Shown: positions 30,861 to 33,588 of the stretch, one piece after another
Numbering within the stretch: the stretch's first letter is position 1
Layout of the letters: each line of letters begins with the position of its first letter
Assembly (NCBI GenBank): GCA_025965515.1
Contig: JAOPWU010000029.1
Location: forward strand, 1-33,588
Direction: 5' to 3'
DNA from: Mycobacterium sp.
Lineage (GTDB): Bacteria > Actinomycetota > Actinomycetes > RYN-182
Length of the DNA stretch: 33,588 nt
Position numbers and translations under genes: made by a program
The notes under the pieces: model-generated
What the model was told of the DNA's origin: nothing
The model's input: only the letters and a program-made list of their open reading frames with translations
Databases searched by the model: none

Positions 30861-32362
30861 AGATCATCGCTGTCACGTCGTGCCCCACCGGCATCGCCCA
30901 CACGTACATGGCGGCCGAGTCTCTCGAGCAGACCGCCCGGGCAGCCGGCCACGAGATCGTCGTCGAGACGCAGGGCGCGGCCGGGGCCACCCCGTTCACG
31001 CCGGCCGAGCTCGCCGAGGCCGATGTCGTGATCCTCGCCGCCGACGTCGAGGTGCGCGGCCGTGAGCGCTTCGCGAGCCTGCCGACGGTCACCTCGGGCG
31101 TCAAGCGGGCGATCAACGACGCCCCCGCGCTGCTGGCCGAGGCGGAGGCCGCCGCCGCGGCCCGTGGCGCGAAGTCGCCCGGCGCCGCCCAGCCCGCCCC
31201 GGCCACGGCCGCCGTGGGTCCCGGCACCCGGCTGCGCCAGTGGCTGATGACGGGGGTCAGCTACATGATCCCGTTCGTCGCCGCGGGGGGCATCTGCATC
31301 GCGCTGGGGTTCCTGTTCGGCGGTGACCAGGTCGTCGACAAGCTCTACGGCGGCACGTACCACGGTCACACCTGGACGGCGGTCGCCGGCAACGTGCCCA
31401 GCTCGGTCGACGTCGCAGCGATCCTCCACCAGGCCGGCTACGCGGGCCTCGTCTTCATCATCGGCAAGATCGCCTTCTTCATGCTCGCGCCGATCCTGTC
31501 CGGCTTCATCGCCTACGCCATGGCCGACCGGCAGGGCCTGGTGCCGGGCATCGTCGGCGGCCTCATCGCGTCGGCGGTGGGCGCGGGTTTCCTGGGGGGC
31601 CTGGTGTCCGGACTGCTCGCCGGGGCCGTCGTCATGGCTATCGGCCGGCTCCGGATCCCGCGCCTGCTCGCGGGGGTGATGCCCGTCGTCGTGGTGCCAC
31701 TGGTCGCGTCGCTCGTCGTCGGCTTCGTCATGCTGATCGTCGTCGGCCGGCCCATCGCCGCCGCGACCCGCGGCCTCACGGACGGCCTCAACAGCCTGTC
31801 CGGCACGAACGCGGTCCTGCTCGGCGGCCTGCTCGGCCTGATGATGGCGTTCGACATGGGCGGCCCCGTCAACAAGGTCGCCTACACCTTCGGCGTCGCC
31901 AGCCTCGCGAACGGCAACCTGAACGTGATGGCGGCCGTCATGGCCGCCGGCATGACCCCGCCGATCGCGCTCGCCCTGGCGACGGTCGTCCGGCCGAAGC
32001 TGTTCACCGACGCGGAGCGCAAGGCCGGCGAGGCCGCCTGGCTGCTGGGCGCCTGCTTCGTCACGGAGGGCGCCATCCCGTTCGCCGCCGCCGACCCCTT
32101 CCGGGTCATCCCGCCCCTCATGGTGGGCAGCGCGGCGACCGGCGCCCTGTCCATGGCCTTCGGTGCCACGTCGCGCGCCCCGCACGGTGGGATCTTCGTG
32201 GTGGGCCTCGTGGGGAAGCCCTTGCTGTACCTGCTGGCCATCGTCGTGGGCATCGTCGTCAGTGCGGCGGGCGTGGTGCTGGCCAAGTCGACCACCCGTG
32301 CCGTCGTCGTCCCGGTCGAGGAGTCGAACGCCGCCGTGGCGCCGGCAGCCCTGGCCGCCTGA
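30857..32362 (+). CDS. fruA: PTS fructose-specific EIIBC permease
   Basis: 501 residues from GTG 30857, overlapping the EIIA stop. The EIIB domain (1 to about 98) has the phosphorylated Cys9 in VTSCPTGIAHTYMAAE. An Ala/Pro linker (about 98-125) leads to the EIIC membrane domain (about 125-480) with some eight to ten segments. Signature pieces are GVSYMIPFVAAGGICIALGFLFGG, GPVNKVAYTFGVA, CFVTEGAIPFAAADP and SRAPHGGIFV. It imports fructose while phosphorylating it at C1. A short C-terminal cytoplasmic tail ends AAVAPAALAA. The fused order B-C is normal for one class of fructose permeases; the A domain is separate. Confidence 0.95.
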   Translation: MKIIAVTSCPTGIAHTYMAAESLEQTARAAGHEIVVETQGAAGATPFTPAELAEADVVILAADVEVRGRERFASLPTVTSGVKRAINDAPALLAEAEAAAAARGAKSPGAAQPAPATAAVGPGTRLRQWLMTGVSYMIPFVAAGGICIALGFLFGGDQVVDKLYGGTYHGHTWTAVAGNVPSSVDVAAILHQAGYAGLVFIIGKIAFFMLAPILSGFIAYAMADRQGLVPGIVGGLIASAVGAGFLGGLVSGLLAGAVVMAIGRLRIPRLLAGVMPVVVVPLVASLVVGFVMLIVVGRPIAAATRGLTDGLNSLSGTNAVLLGGLLGLMMAFDMGGPVNKVAYTFGVASLANGNLNVMAAVMAAGMTPPIALALATVVRPKLFTDAERKAGEAAWLLGACFVTEGAIPFAAADPFRVIPPLMVGSAATGALSMAFGATSRAPHGGIFVVGLVGKPLLYLLAIVVGIVVSAAGVVLAKSTTRAVVVPVEESNAAVAPAALAA

Positions 32363-32391
32363 CCTCCTCCCCAGCTCCGAAAGGAACGGCT

Positions 32392-32667
32392 ATGCCCGAG
32401 CGTCGCGTCGTCATCGCCTCCAAGGTGGGCCTGCACGCCCGCCCCGCGTCCTTGTTCGTCCAGGCGGCCTCGGCCGCCGGGGTCCCCGTCACCATCGCCA
32501 AGGAGGGCGGCGACCCGGTGAGTGCCCGCAGCATCCTGCAGGTGCTCGCCCTCGACGCCCGCGGCGGCGAGGCGGTTGTGCTGTCCGCCGAGGGGGACGG
32601 GGCGGAGGCCGCGCTGGACGGTCTCGTGCGGCTGCTCGAGATCGACCACGACGCCGCGGAGGGCTGA
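32392..32667 (+). CDS. ptsH: Phosphocarrier protein HPr
   Basis: 91 residues, with AAAGGA before the ATG. The phosphorylation site His15 is in KVGLHARPAS. Ser47 in ARSILQVLAL corresponds to the regulatory Ser46 of Firmicutes HPr; actinomycetes generally lack the HPr kinase, so it may not be used. Fold and length are typical. It carries phosphate from enzyme I to the EIIA encoded in the same operon. It lies 29 bases after the permease gene and three bases before ptsI. Confidence 0.96.
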   Translation: MPERRVVIASKVGLHARPASLFVQAASAAGVPVTIAKEGGDPVSARSILQVLALDARGGEAVVLSAEGDGAEAALDGLVRLLEIDHDAAEG

Positions 32668-32670
32668 GCC

Positions 32671-33588
32671 GTGGCCGACACGCTGACCGGCCTGGGGGTC
32701 AGCCCCGGCGTCGCCCACGGTGCGGTGGTCCGGATGTCGCCGCCGCCGCTGATCCCCGCGGACCTGGTCCCACGGGGCACCCCGGCCGCCGAGGCGGCGG
32801 ACGCCCAGCGCGCGCTGGACGCGGTCGGTGACTTCCTGGATCGCAAGGCCGTCGCGGTCGGCGGCGCGGCGGCGGAGGTGCTGCAGGCACAGGCGATGAT
32901 GGCCCGCGACCCGTCGCTGACGGACGCGGTCGTCCTGGCGACCGAGGCGGGCCGGCCCGCCGCGCACGCCCTGGTCGCCGCCTTCGACGGGTTCCGCGCC
33001 ATCCTGGCGGCCGCAGGGCCCTACCTGGCCGAGCGGGTCGCCGACCTGGACGACCTGCGCAACCGGGCGGTCGCCCTGGTGCTCGGGTTGCCGGTGCCCG
33101 GGGTGCCGGCCCCGGGTCACCCGTTCGTCCTCGTCGCCGCGGACCTCGCCCCGGCGGACACCGCCGGTCTGGACCCCACCCAGGTGCTGGCGCTCGTCAC
33201 CGAGGGCGGGGGCCCCACCAGCCACACCGCCATCCTGGCCAAGTCGCTCGGCCTGCCGGCCGTGGTGTCCTGCCCCGGTGCCGCCGCGCTGGCGGACGGC
33301 GAGACCGTGCTGGTCGACGGAGGAGCGGGCACCGTCGTCGTCAGCCCCGAGCCGGCGGCCGCGGAGCGGGCGCTCGCCGCCGAGCGCGCCCGCCGCGTGG
33401 TGTTCGCGCGCTCCTCCGGGCCTGGCCGCACCGCCGACGGTCACCGCGTGCAGCTGCTGGTCAACGTCGGCGCCGACAGCGGGATCGCGGCCGCTGCCGC
33501 CGTGGACGCGGAGGGGGTGGGCCTGTTCCGCACCGAGTTCCTGTTCCTGGACCGGCCGGAGGAGCCCACCCGCGTCGAGCAGGAGGCC
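32671..33588 (+). CDS. ptsI: PTS enzyme I, N-terminal part (runs off window)
   Basis: 306 codons are visible from GTG 32671; the ORF track omits it because no stop is reached. It starts VADTLTGLGVSPGVAHG. The HPr-binding helical domain and swivelling phosphohistidine domain are present, with active His185 in GGPTSHTAILAKSLGLPAV. The first part of the PEP-binding barrel is seen in GVGLFRTEFLFLDR. The enzyme transfers phosphate from PEP to HPr. The GTG has no strong ribosome-binding site of its own and is only three bases from the ptsH stop, so it is probably translationally coupled. Confidence 0.94.
   Translation, partial: MADTLTGLGVSPGVAHGAVVRMSPPPLIPADLVPRGTPAAEAADAQRALDAVGDFLDRKAVAVGGAAAEVLQAQAMMARDPSLTDAVVLATEAGRPAAHALVAAFDGFRAILAAAGPYLAERVADLDDLRNRAVALVLGLPVPGVPAPGHPFVLVAADLAPADTAGLDPTQVLALVTEGGGPTSHTAILAKSLGLPAVVSCPGAAALADGETVLVDGGAGTVVVSPEPAAAERALAAERARRVVFARSSGPGRTADGHRVQLLVNVGADSGIAAAAAVDAEGVGLFRTEFLFLDRPEEPTRVEQEA

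Overview
The window is high-GC, tightly packed DNA with frequent ATGA/GTGA start-stop overlaps and GTG starts. An ANTAR regulator, a SARP/BTAD-type regulator, several GGDEF proteins and a class III/IV lanthipeptide locus all point to an actinomycete. The style fits Geodermatophilales or a relative, but that placement is inference. No rRNA, tRNA, CRISPR array or recognisable transposase gene was seen. Most ORF-track lines are shadow frames of the genes listed here.

Layout. (1) 1-1819: the end of an ANTAR gene, a decayed copy of a small secreted-peptide gene, a terminator, then a secreted beta-helix protein followed by the intact small secreted peptide. (2) 1985-9286, minus strand: an SDR, hyuA, hyuB and acyl-CoA synthetase operon that looks catabolic, with a HAD phosphatase downstream. 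An HdeD-like membrane protein follows at 9487-10041. (3) 10562-23125, plus strand: a lanthipeptide cluster. It holds a MalT-like ATPase regulator with a C-terminal BTAD domain, a three-domain lanthionine synthetase, a prolyl-oligopeptidase-like candidate leader peptidase, a 68-residue precursor, two ABC exporter half-transporters and an RsbW-like ATPase. The precursor gene sits between two hairpins. (4) 23205-27914: two convergent c-di-GMP genes (membrane GGDEF-EAL, and PAS-GGDEF). A 1.13-kb element lies between them. It has about 46-bp imperfect terminal inverted repeats and two cargo genes but no transposase. (5) 28109-33588: a small coiled-coil protein, then a fructose PTS operon (DeoR regulator, 1-phosphofructokinase, EIIA, EIIBC, HPr and a truncated enzyme I).

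How the genes work together. In the lanthipeptide cluster the synthetase should dehydrate and cyclise the precursor. The S9 peptidase probably trims the leader, and the two ABC proteins probably form a heterodimeric exporter with one consensus and one degenerate ATP site. In the fru operon, PtsI, HPr, EIIA and EIIBC import fructose as fructose-1-phosphate, and FruK converts this to fructose-1,6-bisphosphate. The hyuAB operon has the parts for ATP-dependent carboxylation or ring opening followed by CoA activation; its substrate cannot be read from sequence.

The two most noteworthy items are the lanthipeptide cluster and the transposase-less inverted-repeat element carrying a GPGGG-repeat gene.
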